NCBI GenBank assembly: GCA_002436065.1
Contig: DIXP01000047.1
Coordinates: 4,941 to 68,940, forward strand
From: Chloroflexi bacterium UBA6077
GTDB lineage: Bacteria; Chloroflexota; UBA6077
Direction: 5' to 3'
Length of the DNA stretch: 64,000 nucleotides
A model generated the notes under the pieces. The model did no database searches, was not told where the DNA came from, and saw nothing but the letters and a program-made list of their open reading frames with translations. Shown here piece after piece: positions 57,218 through 64,000 of the stretch. Position 1 is the stretch's first letter; each line of letters begins with the position of its first letter. The translations under genes were made by a program, and so were the position numbers.

Positions 57218-57542
57218 AAGCCTGGTTCAGAAAGCAGAACGTGCCTTGGTGGTGTCCTTCGGTGAGGAGACGCTGAGCATCAGGTACAGCCCCATGGCGG
57301 TGACGACCGCGGTCATGCTCGAGGACGCCAAGATGCGGCAAGAGGGCCGGTCCCTTGAGGGCACCATCGGCTTCCTGGCCGCCATCCTCACCGGTTGGAA
57401 TCTAGTTGGCGATGATGAGAAGCCGATACCCACCACGTCAGAGAGTCTTACGGTGATGCCTCTTCAGATCCTGGAGCAGATCGCCAAGGCGGTGATGGAG
57501 GATCTGAAGAACCCTTTTCCGATGAAGCAGTCCGGGAGCTGA
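57201..57542 (+). CDS. Phage tail assembly chaperone (G-like)
   Basis: 113 aa. Chaperone-like sequence with FLAAILTGWNLVGDDEKPIPTTSESLTVMPLQILEQIAKAVMEDL, the pattern of siphophage tail assembly chaperones in which a W-x-L segment is followed by acidic residues and a Pro/Thr turn. It starts with GTG 57201, 7 bases after GGAGG. Directly before the tape measure gene, as in phage lambda. Its last codons contain AAC CCT TTT, the -1 frameshift site leading to the longer GT product. Confidence 0.8.
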   Translation: MSLSVRSLVQKAERALVVSFGEETLSIRYSPMAVTTAVMLEDAKMRQEGRSLEGTIGFLAAILTGWNLVGDDEKPIPTTSESLTVMPLQILEQIAKAVMEDLKNPFPMKQSGS

Positions 57543-57769
57543 GCCGATGGATAGGCAGTGGGGGCAGGTTCGGACACGTAGAGAAGGCTCGGGAGTTGGA
57601 AGAGTTCCTGGGGCTGCTTCGCGTTTCGGATCGGCTCCATTGCCGTCCGTGGGAGCTCCTGGAAGCGCCCTATGCCTGGATAACCATGGTGCTAGCCGGC
57701 TTCGAGGTGGAGCGAAGGGTTCAATACATCGAACAGCAACAGGCCGGCAAAGGAACCATGCGCAGGTGA
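57201..57769 (+). CDS. Tail chaperone GT product via -1 frameshift
   Basis: The G frame reads AAC CCT TTT, giving the slippery heptamer CCCTTTT at 57512-57518. Slipping by -1 re-reads T57518 and enters an open frame (SDEAVRELSRWIGSG...) that has no start codon of its own and runs to TGA at 57767-57769. The fusion is about 189 aa. The extension (LEEFLGLLRVSDRLHCRPWELLEAP) resembles the T domain of lambda-like GT proteins that recruits the tape measure. The stop lies 15 bases before the tape measure start. Confidence 0.72.
57512..57518 (+). promoter_or_regulatory. Programmed -1 frameshift site CCCTTTT
   Basis: X-XXY-YYZ heptamer in the correct phase (AAC CCT TTT) 22 bases before the G stop codon at 57540. 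Confidence 0.7.
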
Positions 57770-57784
57770 TTGAGAGGTAGTGAG

Positions 57785-59764
57785 ATGACGACGGTTGCAA
57801 AGTTGATGGCTCACGTGGGCGTGACCGGGATCCCAGAGGCTCAGAAGGGCCTGCGCGCGGTGGGTAAGGATGTGCAGAGCACTGCGGGGCACATCGAGAC
57901 GATGGGCAAGAAGGCGGGGCCTGCCCTGGGCGGTGTAATGGATGGCCTGGGCAAGCTGGGGCTTGCCGGCATGGGGTTGAACACCCTGGCGCAGGGGGCC
58001 CGTGGCCTGGGAGAGTCGCTGGGGATCGGCCTTAATGCCGAGGTGGAGAACGTATCCGCCCAATTGAACGCCTTCACGAAGGACGGGGCCAAGTCGGCCG
58101 AGATCCTAGAGCAGATCCGCAACGAGGCGGCCAAGACGCCTTTTCAGTTCCAAGAGATGGCCAAGTCCACCGCTAGCCTGATGTCGTCGGCAAAGGCGGC
58201 CAACGAGCCCCTGATGAACCTGGTCAAGGACTCAGAGATCCTGGCGGCCAGCAACCCTGCGCAGGGCCTGGAAGGGGCGGCGTTCGCCCTCAGAGAAGCA
58301 GTATCGGGGGACTTCACGAGCATCATCGAGCGGTTCAACCTGCCTCGCAGCTACATCAACCAGCTGAAGGCCGAGGGCGTGCCGGCATTGGAGATCGTTC
58401 GCCGATCCATGCAGGAGATGGGCCTCGACATGGATGTAGTATCCAACCTTTCCAAGACGGCTAGCGGTCGGTGGTCGACGCTGAATGACACCTTTGACAC
58501 GCTGAAGCAGAGGTTATCGGCGCCACTGTTCACCATGCTTTCCAGTGGCCTCGAAGAGGTTCAAAAGCAGCTAGACGCCAACCAAGGCACCCTCAACACG
58601 TGGGCCGACAATGCCGGCAGTGCGCTCAGTGGAGTGGCTTCGGTTGCAGGAAAAGCACTGCGGGGCGACCTTCGAGGGGCTTTCAGTGACATGCTGGGGG
58701 CTGTTCAAGAGCACGGTTCAAAGATAGCCGAGCAGCTGCAGAGCTGGGCACGGGAGTTTGTGGCGTGGATACAGCCGATGATTCCACCCTTCCTGCAGGA
58801 ACTGGGAGCGCTGGCACGACGTGCCTTTGCCTGGATCCAGGAGCGGGCGCCCGAAGTGCTCACGCAGTTGGGCCAGTGGGGGCAGAAGTTCATTGACTTC
58901 GTGATCGACGCAACGCCCCCGATGCTGCGTGAACTGGGCTCGCTGGCCAGCAAGTTTCTGGACTGGATTACCATTGAAGGCCCGACCCTGGCGAGCAAGT
59001 TCCTCAAAGAGTGGCTACCTGCGGCTATCGACTGGGTGAAGGAAGCGGCTATCAAGATACTGCCCAAGCTGGGTGAGTTCATAGGTGCCGTGACCGGATG
59101 GATAGTCTCCGAGGGACTCCCGAAGCTCGTCACCTTCGGCGCGAAGATGGGTGGTGCAATCCTGGATGGCATTGGCGACGGCCTAAAGAACCTGGGTAGC
59201 GCGCTGTGGGGCTGGATCATGGATGCCATCAAGGCCATCAACATAGACCTGGGATGGATCAAGATCAGTGGGACGTCGGGGGTCTCCTTTAACATTCCAA
59301 GTCCACCAATCCCCAGCCTTGGCGGTGGTAATGGAGGTGGAAGCGGCTCCAGCCAGAGCCAGGCTGAATCGGACTGGGCAGCAGCCAGCTATCCCGACTG
59401 GGCAGTAGACCCCACTGGTGGAACCGACGTCTATGGCAATGCTATCGCCCGTGCGTCAGGTGGCCCTGTGTGGCCAGGTGGACTCTTCATGGTTGGCGAG
59501 CAGGGCCCAGAGCTGTTCAGGCCAAAGACAGGCGGGGAGATCATTCCCCTTCGTCCCGCTGCAGCGGCGGCCGGCGCGATAGGGGGTGGGACTACCGTCA
59601 ACATCCACGTGAGCGGCAACACCGTTCTGGGCGATGACTACAAGGTGGCCCATGAGCTGGCCAGGATCGTAGCGCATGAGCTCGACCGCAATCCAAACAT
59701 ACCTGGCTGGGCGAATGCGTGGGTCCAGCAGTCCGTTCAAGCCAGCCGAAGGGGCCGGATATAG
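57785..59764 (+). CDS. Phage tape measure protein
   Basis: 659 aa. It dictates tail length and delivers DNA. The N-terminal tape measure domain (KGLRAVGKDVQSTAG, ETMGKKAGPALGGVMDGLGKLGLAGMG) is followed by FNLPRSYINQLKAEG and repeated Trp-containing helical units (AREFVAWIQPMIPPFLQELG, RAFAWIQERAPEVLTQLGQWGQKFIDFV). A Gly/Ser/Gln-rich linker leads to a C-terminal GGPVWPGGLFMVGEQGPELFRP motif typical of siphophage tape measure ends. GAGAGGTAGTGAG precedes the ATG. At about 660 aa it implies a short tail. Confidence 0.92.
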   Translation: MTTVAKLMAHVGVTGIPEAQKGLRAVGKDVQSTAGHIETMGKKAGPALGGVMDGLGKLGLAGMGLNTLAQGARGLGESLGIGLNAEVENVSAQLNAFTKDGAKSAEILEQIRNEAAKTPFQFQEMAKSTASLMSSAKAANEPLMNLVKDSEILAASNPAQGLEGAAFALREAVSGDFTSIIERFNLPRSYINQLKAEGVPALEIVRRSMQEMGLDMDVVSNLSKTASGRWSTLNDTFDTLKQRLSAPLFTMLSSGLEEVQKQLDANQGTLNTWADNAGSALSGVASVAGKALRGDLRGAFSDMLGAVQEHGSKIAEQLQSWAREFVAWIQPMIPPFLQELGALARRAFAWIQERAPEVLTQLGQWGQKFIDFVIDATPPMLRELGSLASKFLDWITIEGPTLASKFLKEWLPAAIDWVKEAAIKILPKLGEFIGAVTGWIVSEGLPKLVTFGAKMGGAILDGIGDGLKNLGSALWGWIMDAIKAINIDLGWIKISGTSGVSFNIPSPPIPSLGGGNGGGSGSSQSQAESDWAAASYPDWAVDPTGGTDVYGNAIARASGGPVWPGGLFMVGEQGPELFRPKTGGEIIPLRPAAAAAGAIGGGTTVNIHVSGNTVLGDDYKVAHELARIVAHELDRNPNIPGWANAWVQQSVQASRRGRI

Positions 59765-59821
59765 GGGCGATGGTCACTTATGACAAAGAGCCTTGACGGA
59801 AGTAGTGGAGGTGAGGAAACG

Positions 59822-59863
59822 ATGGGCACGCCAAGGTTAGCCTTTGGGGGGGTGTGGAGATGA
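59822..59863 (+). CDS. 13-codon upstream open frame, possible leader peptide
   Basis: ATG at 59822 with a strong GGAGGTGAGG 5-14 bases upstream encodes MGTPRLAFGGVWR and stops at TGA 59861-59863, overlapping the ATGATG start of the next gene. It may couple translation. Weak evidence as a protein. Confidence 0.3.
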   Translation: MGTPRLAFGGVWR

Positions 59864-60219
59864 TGAGCGCATTTACCCTGGGATACCTGCGAAGGGCGGT
59901 CGAGGCGACGATGGTCGACACTGCCCAGATCCAGGCGGCTACCGAGACCCCTGATGGTGCTGGTGGGGCCTCGGTGAGCTGGACCACCACGGCCACTGTG
60001 AAGTGTTCCGTGGACCAGGCGGGGAAGTCGGCGCAGGAGCAGATGGTTGCCGGGCGGTTGACCACCACCATGCCCTACACGGTGACGCTGCCCTACGGGA
60101 CAGCACTCACCACGAGCAACAGGATCCTCGCGTGTGGCCGTGCCTTCAGGGTGGCGGCCGTCCTGGAGGGCGGAGCGGAGGCAACGTGCGTGAGGGCCGT
60201 CTGTGAAGAGGGCAGCTAG
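59860..60219 (+). CDS. Head closure (head-tail connector)-like protein
   Basis: 119 aa, beta-rich: ETPDGAGGASVSWTTTATVKCSVDQAG, RLTTTMPYTVTLPYGTALTTSNRILACGRAFRVAAVLEGG. The layout (a T-P-D-G turn, W-x-T-x-A-T-V-x-C then T-x2-N-R-I-L-x2-G-R-x-F) matches SPP1 gp16/HK97-like head closure proteins. It is in the wrong order for a full siphophage operon, where it precedes the tail genes. Starts at ATG 59860 or 59863; GTG 59854 is also in frame. Confidence 0.65.
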   Translation: MMSAFTLGYLRRAVEATMVDTAQIQAATETPDGAGGASVSWTTTATVKCSVDQAGKSAQEQMVAGRLTTTMPYTVTLPYGTALTTSNRILACGRAFRVAAVLEGGAEATCVRAVCEEGS

Positions 60220-60273
60220 GGAATCGGAAATTGAATAGAGCGCCGGCAGAGACCGGCAGAAGGAATGGGAAAG

Positions 60274-60888
60274 ATGGATACCACCAAACATCAGGCCAGA
60301 TTCAACGAGGCCCTGGAGAAGTACAACAAACGCGTGCAGCTGGTCCAGGAGCGGGGACGGCAGGGCGTGTATGGACCCGAGGGCGTCAAGCAGGAAATCG
60401 AGAAGGCGAAGGCCGAATACGATCAGGTCGTGCAGGCCGCGAGGCAGGAAGCAGCCGGCGAGCTGGAGCGGGAGCGCAAGGCAGTAACCGAGAAGTTGAC
60501 CGCGCGCAGGGTTGCAGCAGCGAAGGCCGAGAGGGACTTGCTGGGGCCGGAGATCTCCTTCCGGCTTATCGAGAAGCGCCTCGAGGGAATGGACGCCCTG
60601 GGGCTGCGGCAAGCCGTGGAGAGTGCCCGCGACCCCTGGGAGCGCAAGGTTATTGCGGCCGTGGCCAGTACCCACATGCCTCGGTTGGAGAGTCAGCTGA
60701 CGAGCAACGACGTCAACGCCATCCACGAGGTCAGTCAACTCAGGCTGCTGGTGAGCGAGCCGGCAGATATCGAGCTGGCGACACTCGAAGACCAGAGCCT
60801 ACAGCTCGACAGGGCAGAGCGGGAGATCGGCCGGCTGGATCCCATCGGCCACGAGCAAGATCTCCGTCAGCGCTACAACCTGGGATAG
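60274..60888 (+). CDS. Helical coiled-coil protein, hypothetical
   Basis: 204 aa, highly charged. Long coiled coil (residues 8-95: QARFNEALEKYNKRVQLVQERGRQGVYGPEG, KAEYDQVVQAARQEAAGELERERKAVTEKL) followed by further helices. Not recognised; scaffolding or structural roles are possible given its phage operon position. ATG 60274 has GGAATGGGAAAG upstream; ATG 60265 is in frame. Confidence 0.6.
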   Translation: MDTTKHQARFNEALEKYNKRVQLVQERGRQGVYGPEGVKQEIEKAKAEYDQVVQAARQEAAGELERERKAVTEKLTARRVAAAKAERDLLGPEISFRLIEKRLEGMDALGLRQAVESARDPWERKVIAAVASTHMPRLESQLTSNDVNAIHEVSQLRLLVSEPADIELATLEDQSLQLDRAEREIGRLDPIGHEQDLRQRYNLG

Positions 60889-60892
60889 TTCG

Positions 60893-61309
60893 ATGCCTAG
60901 AGCCTGCACGGTCTGTATCCATCCGGAGAGGGCGGCCATAGATGCCGCCCTGGTGGCTGGTGGCTCGTTACGGGACATAGCGGGACAATTCACTTTGTCC
61001 AAGAGTTCCCTGGAGCGGCACAAGGCAGACCACTTGCCGGCCCTCCTGGTTAAGGCGGCCGCGACGTCCGAGACCGAGCGGGCGGGCGACCTGCTAGCCG
61101 AGGCGCGGGCCTTGAAGGCGCGGACCATGAAGATCCTCGATCGGGCAGAGCGTGTTGGAGATCTCCGAGTGGCCCTCCAGGCCATTCGTGAGGCCCGCGG
61201 GTGCATCGACCTGCTCAAGGCGATTCACGAGACCGAGGAGCTAGAGTCCAGGTTGACAGCCCTGGAGGCGCAGTTGACCGGGATTGGAGGCAGCAGAAGA
61301 TGGGGGTGA
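60893..61309 (+). CDS. Small-terminase-like HTH protein
   Basis: 138 aa. The N-terminal unit ACTVCIHPERAAIDAALVAGGSLRDIAGQFTLSKSSLERHKADHLP pairs a C-x2-C-H motif with an HTH of the small terminase type, and the C-terminal two-thirds is a coiled coil (ARALKARTMKILDRAERVGDL, TEELESRLTALEAQL). It could recognise the packaging site, but no large terminase is visible. The start of the next gene lies 10 bases inside it. Confidence 0.65.
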   Translation: MPRACTVCIHPERAAIDAALVAGGSLRDIAGQFTLSKSSLERHKADHLPALLVKAAATSETERAGDLLAEARALKARTMKILDRAERVGDLRVALQAIREARGCIDLLKAIHETEELESRLTALEAQLTGIGGSRRWG

Positions 61310-61494
61310 AGGACGGCATGTTAAGGGGCAGGCTCAGGACTCTTGAACGGCTGGCAGAGACAAAGTGCCGATATCGGTCCATTCGTGATCTATCCGACCG
61401 TGAGCTAGCCATCATCGTCGGCGTGGACCCTGACCAGCTGGATGATGTGACTGATGAGGAGCTGGCCGCCATAGCCGGCGGGAAGGGCGGGTGA
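61300..61494 (+). CDS. Small hypothetical acidic protein
   Basis: 64 aa. LRTLERLAETKCRYRSIRDLSDRELAIIVGVDPDQLDDVTDEELAAIAG; acidic, helical, no family. Overlaps the preceding gene by 10 bases, and the spacing GGAGGCAGCAGAAG-ATG gives a usable ribosome binding site. Confidence 0.5.
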   Translation: MGVKDGMLRGRLRTLERLAETKCRYRSIRDLSDRELAIIVGVDPDQLDDVTDEELAAIAGGKGG

Positions 61495-61519
61495 TACACA
61501 TCCCTGAGAGGTGGGCCGT

Positions 61520-61735
61520 ATGAGTATCAAGATCAGGCTGATAAAGTTGGAGCAGGCAGCAGGGGGGGCTGGCGGTTGCCCTACCTGCTGGCCATGGGAC
61601 ATTGACTGGGAGGTGGAGCGGGTGCAGGTGTTCGAGGGAGAGCCGGACCCCGAGCCCACCAGGTGCCTCAGTTGCGGGCGCCAACCTCGTCAGCTGTTCG
61701 TGCGACGCTACGGTGTCGGAGGCGATGCTGTATGA
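61520..61735 (+). CDS. Small zinc-binding-like protein
   Basis: 71 aa. Two C-x2-C pairs (GCPTCWPW and RCLSCGRQ) about 30 residues apart suggest a zinc ribbon. SIKIRLIKLEQAAGG at the N-terminus is helical. GAGAGG lies upstream of the ATG at 61520. Its stop overlaps the ATG of the next, 34-aa gene (ATGA). Confidence 0.5.
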   Translation: MSIKIRLIKLEQAAGGAGGCPTCWPWDIDWEVERVQVFEGEPDPEPTRCLSCGRQPRQLFVRRYGVGGDAV

Positions 61736-61836
61736 CATTTCGCAACGCCTACTGCTCCCGCGCCCGACCCTGCCTCGGTGTCGAGAAGTGGGCAAGAATG
61801 CGACTAAATGAGACCACCTTCGAGGCTGGAGCGTGA
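61732..61836 (+). CDS. 34-aa protein with overlaps at both ends
   Basis: ATG 61732 overlaps the preceding TGA (ATGA), and its TGA (61834-61836) overlaps the GTG of the following HTH gene (GTGA at 61833). It encodes MTFRNAYCSRARPCLGVEKW and 14 more residues, with two cysteines. The chain of stop-start overlaps is the main evidence that it is a translated gene. Confidence 0.5.
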   Translation: MTFRNAYCSRARPCLGVEKWARMRLNETTFEAGA

Positions 61837-62285
61837 CCAGAAGCTGGCGTGCTGCTACTTCATGGGATGAGGTATGCCGGCGCGCGGCCGGCCGGACCCG
61901 ATACAACGCACAGCGCGGCCGGGATCGGGACCGGCGCCGCCGGCTGATCGTGCGCTGGCTCCTGGCCCACGGCTACTACTGGGGCTGCCAGGCGCAGCTC
62001 GCCCACGAGCTGGGGGTGAAGGAGTGCACGATCAGCCGCGACATGGCGTTTCTGAGCCTGGAGGAAGGGCCGGATCTGGACTCCTTCACCCTGCGTTGGG
62101 AGGGGCAGACCGTTGGGGTTCGATCGGTTCGTACTCAAAAAAAGAAGCGCGCAAGATCATACAAAACCATACACCTAAAAAAGAGGCCCAAAGCCGCGCC
62201 GAATATCCTCTTCGTCGGGGCTGCTGTTGCCGACCCTCCAGGTAGCAGCAGCCCCGTTTTCACCTTCTCGACTCCGACATGGTGA
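61833..62285 (+). CDS. HTH DNA-binding protein, 3' end uncertain
   Basis: 150 aa if read straight. Basic N-terminus, then an HTH (RRRRLIVRWLLAHGYYWGCQAQLAHELGVKECTISRDMAFLSL). Residues 98-110 are Lys/Arg rich (TQKKKRARSYK). The reading crosses CAA AAA AAG (62136-62144), containing the canonical -1 slippery heptamer AAAAAAG in phase, and its last 25 codons run through a terminator hairpin, which is odd. A -1 slip would instead end at 62245. Start GTG is coupled to the preceding stop. It is the last gene of the rightward operon. Confidence 0.6.
   Translation: MTRSWRAATSWDEVCRRAAGRTRYNAQRGRDRDRRRRLIVRWLLAHGYYWGCQAQLAHELGVKECTISRDMAFLSLEEGPDLDSFTLRWEGQTVGVRSVRTQKKKRARSYKTIHLKKRPKAAPNILFVGAAVADPPGSSSPVFTFSTPTW
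62217..62260 (+). terminator. Terminator of the rightward element operon
   Basis: GGGGCTGCTG (62217-62226) pairs with CAGCAGCCCC (62246-62255), then GTTTT. It lies inside the straight reading of the HTH gene. Confidence 0.75.
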
Positions 62286-62339
62286 CTCCGAGATTCGGAC
62301 AACAGGCCCTCTAGGCTTCCTGAGGGGCCGTGCTAGGCA

Positions 62340-62828
62340 TCACTTCTGCCAGTCGGCCATCCTCATAACCATGCCTATCACCCTCTGGCCATTCTCAACG
62401 CGAGTGCCGATGCGATAGGTTGTACGTACCGTTCTCGCCGGAGGCTGTGACGCTGTCCACAGCGTTTACGTAGTCAACCCCCGACGCGGGATTGTTGTCC
62501 CCAGCCTCTTCCCTGGAGATAGGATCTACGGCCAGCTTCGTCAGCTGCAGTCTGTACTCATCCCTGTCAGCATCGGGCTTCGAGGAAGGAAAAGCCCTTT
62601 GCATGCCTGCCAGATCCTTCTTGTACATCGCCTGGAGGTAGGCCGTAGCCACGGCGACGGGAGAGGCGACGGGAGAGACCGTCGCCGCAGGGCTGGGGGC
62701 CTTCGTAGTCGGCGCAGTGGCGGCCGTAGGCTTGGGAGCACTGGGCTGGGAACAGAGGCGCAACCGACCACCATCAGGGCCAGCAGGGAGACCAGGGCTG
62801 TACCGACTGCCAACATTGAACTGTGCAT
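62340..62828 (-). pseudogene. Lipoprotein gene with two compensating frameshifts
   Basis: Start ATG 62828 (AAGGGG upstream) encodes a lipoprotein signal, SLLALMVVGCAS, with a lipobox Cys. Near 62760-62775 the frame shifts: the protein-like reading continues in another frame as QPSAPKPTAATAPTTKAP, then AYLQAMYKKDLAGMQRAF to ASGENGTY. Near 62410-62425 it shifts back, giving YRIGTRVENGQRVIGMVM and a stop at 62340-62342. The two indels restore the original frame. The gene is inactivated in strict reading, or the assembly has two errors. Not a recognised family; a Pro/Thr linker follows the lipid anchor. Confidence 0.65.
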
Positions 62829-62976
62829 GTGGCATCCCCTTTCACGTTGTAGGGCCACGCGACGCCGCTATACAGCGTGAGGCTGGCCTCGGCTAGCTCT
62901 GGGCGCCATGGCTGAAGCGTTGGGCTGGGAGAAAGAGAGTGCCTAGCGTGTAACCTCGGCGGATGCCACTTGCCGT

Positions 62977-63474
62977 CTACCCCCGTCCCTTGGATCGGTC
63001 AAGGATCCGGTGCACGTGCTCGCTCTTCAGAGTGTTCTGTCGCAGAAGCGCATCAGCGAGAGCACGCACGGCCTTCTGATTGGCCAGGACGATACCCCTG
63101 GCTTCGTCGAAGCATTCAGAACAGAAGGCTACGGACTCCTGTTCGTTCATCCCCATGTCCCTGGCGGTTTCCAGGGCATTTACCATATCGCTGTCGCCTC
63201 CGTACGTGCCCTTGGTGGTCGCGTTGGTGTATGGGGATAGGCGCACCCCAGCCATGCCTCCCACGCTAATCGTGATCTGCTTCCGCTGCAATTCTGCGAT
63301 GGAGTCTAGCTCTGCCGATTCCTCACTAGGTCGGTGAGAAAAGCGGCCTCCGTACCGGCTATCTGCGTCAAAGTCAATGGTGACTTCCTCAATGATGTGA
63401 CCTAATCGCCACCCCACGACACAATGGCCGGCCTCGTGGTATGCGAACAGGCAGCGGTCCTTGTGGTCCATCAA
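62977..63474 (-). CDS. Stand-alone M41 (FtsH-like) peptidase domain
   Basis: 165 aa. AYHEAGHCVVGWRLGHIIEEVTI carries the HEAGH zinc motif near residues 13-17 with flanking residues like FtsH. GTYGGDSDMVNALETARDMGM parallels the FtsH region that supplies the third ligand (Asp). The FtsH AAA ATPase domain and membrane helices are missing: the product is only the protease module. In a phage-like element such a protease could process a regulator or host protein. It starts with an ATGATG at 63474/63471 and is divergent from the RHH gene at the window end. Confidence 0.8.
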   Translation of the reverse strand: MMDHKDRCLFAYHEAGHCVVGWRLGHIIEEVTIDFDADSRYGGRFSHRPSEESAELDSIAELQRKQITISVGGMAGVRLSPYTNATTKGTYGGDSDMVNALETARDMGMNEQESVAFCSECFDEARGIVLANQKAVRALADALLRQNTLKSEHVHRILDRSKGRG

Positions 63475-63829
63475 CCTAACCCTTCATGATTGCTTCAACT
63501 GCTATTCTATGTCCTTTTCAGCTCCTGTGCCAGGTAGTGCAGGGGCAGGGGCAGCCTTCATGCGTGGGAGCGTTTCTGCTCCTCGCTCACGCCGATGCGC
63601 ACCACCTGGCGCAATTCGGAGATGCCCAAGGCGCGCTCTACGCGGGCTACGGCACCCCAGATTGGCCTCCAGGCTCTTGAAGGTACCGAAGCCATCACAG
63701 GGGAGAGGGCCATTTGGCGCCGTGGAGCCGCAGACAAAAAGAGGCACCCTCAGGACTTGACAGCCCCATCCCACTGCCGTATATTGACAGCATGCCGACA
63801 AGATGGCATGACGACGAGAGGCAGGAGGG
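63475..63829. other. Intergenic region of the element
   Basis: No convincing gene. A 45-codon minus-strand frame (63558-63695) has helical character (ARVERALGISELRQVVRIG) but lacks a ribosome binding site, and the opposite-strand frames are repetitive. A promoter for the RHH gene lies at its right end. Confidence 0.35.
63784..63812 (+). promoter_or_regulatory. RHH gene promoter with inverted-repeat operator
   Basis: TTGACA (63784-63789) is followed by CATGCC-GACAAGAT-GGCATG (63791-63810), a perfect 6-bp inverted repeat inside the spacer and -10 (CATGAC, weak). The layout suits autoregulation by a small RHH repressor. Confidence 0.5.
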
Positions 63830-63979
63830 ATGGAAAGAGAAGAGACTAGCGGCAAGGTCACCGTTCGTGGAGTGGACCCAGATCTCTGGAAGCAGGTCCG
63901 CTTGAAGTCCATTGAGCTGGGGATCTCCACCGGCCAGATCGTGAGCGAAGCCCTTCGCGACTGGCTGAAGAAGCACTAG
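63830..63979 (+). CDS. Ribbon-helix-helix DNA-binding protein
   Basis: 49 aa: KVTVRGVDPDLWKQVRLKSIELGISTGQIVSEALRDWLKKH, the RHH pattern of one beta strand and two helices (MetJ/Arc type), as in antitoxins and phage regulators. AGGAGGG directly precedes the ATG at 63830. The promoter at 63784-63812 contains a palindromic operator, consistent with self-control. No toxin or partner gene is visible before the window ends. Confidence 0.75.
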   Translation: MEREETSGKVTVRGVDPDLWKQVRLKSIELGISTGQIVSEALRDWLKKH

Positions 63980-64000
63980 GAGACTCATGAAAAACCCCCG

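Larger units (their letters stand above)
51712..64000. mobile_element. Integrated phage-like element (partial, runs off the window)
   Basis: Begins right after tRNA-Cys with an integrase gene and continues to the window edge, so the right end is not visible. Contents: integrase, coupled unknown, HTH excisionase-like protein, P4-type primase-helicase with iteron palindrome, TubC-docking-like protein, tail chaperones, tape measure, head-closure-like and small-terminase-like proteins, HTH protein, lipoprotein remnant, M41-type peptidase and an RHH regulator. No portal, major capsid, large terminase, baseplate or lysis gene is seen. Confidence 0.75.

Noticed and set aside
63502..63930. 142-codon minus-strand frame at the window end
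   Set aside because: It overlaps the RHH gene and promoter, is Pro/Arg/Ser rich and has no ribosome binding site.
63830..63979. Antitoxin of a type II toxin-antitoxin pair
   Set aside because: The RHH protein fits, but no toxin gene is visible within the window, so only a DNA-binding role is claimed.

Overview
The window reads as a high-GC (roughly 60%) chromosome segment of an anaerobic or facultative bacterium, most likely Chloroflexota. That placement is my inference from the gene mix: a MetF-MetV fusion, BcrA/BadF-type activase genes, PyrF type 2, DUF951, a methionine T-box leader, frequent GTG starts and GAF-rich histidine kinases. I cannot test it here. Seven tRNA genes are visible, including three glycine isoacceptors (TCC, CCC, GCC).

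Region 1 (1-31,730) is core chromosome. It holds MetF-MetV, an MFS exporter, a nitroreductase, an orphan HisKA membrane protein, the metX-metW operon behind a T-box with a Met (AUG) specifier codon, and a RibD_C reductase behind an unclassified structured leader. Pyruvate kinase follows with two unknown genes, then two large GAF sensor kinases (one paired with an OmpR-type regulator), endonuclease IV, a degenerate receiver, a secreted zinc protease, an HD hydrolase, DedA and a 3D-domain secreted protein. A methyltransferase/DUF2229/activase cluster, a sugar epimerase/dehydrogenase pair, pyrF, DUF951 and a second MFS protein complete the region.

Region 2 (31,727-35,160) starts with tRNA-Leu and tRNA-Val. 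A 3.2-kb mini-island is inserted at the 3' end of tRNA-Val. It is bounded by a 33-bp near-identical repeat of the tRNA end and carries one 799-aa protein that combines TIR-like or deoxyribosyltransferase-like modules with a P-loop ATPase. This is the best candidate for a new single-gene defence system in the window.

Region 3 (35,652-51,333) is signal transduction. After a type-B carboxylesterase, a stand-alone receiver, a seven-TM sensor kinase and a soluble MCP comes a Wsp/Frz-like chemosensory operon: CheW, CheR-TPR, CheW, MCP, CheA-REC, CheB and Hpt-REC. The usual Wsp output cyclase is replaced by an Hpt protein fused to a receiver that lacks its phosphoacceptor Asp.

Region 4 (51,422-64,000) begins with a tRNA-Phe-Gly-Cys operon. 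A mobile element follows directly after tRNA-Cys and runs to the window edge. It encodes a tyrosine integrase translationally coupled to an unknown protein, an excisionase-like HTH protein, a P4-type primase-helicase with an iteron-like palindrome inside its 3' linker, and a TubC-docking-like protein. A siphophage tail module follows, with a G/GT chaperone pair joined by a -1 frameshift at CCCTTTT and a tape measure protein. Head-closure-like and small-terminase-like proteins, several tiny overlapping genes, a frameshifted lipoprotein, a stand-alone M41-type (FtsH-like) peptidase and an RHH regulator close the window. No capsid, portal or large terminase is visible, so it is either a truncated view of a prophage or a tail-encoding satellite.
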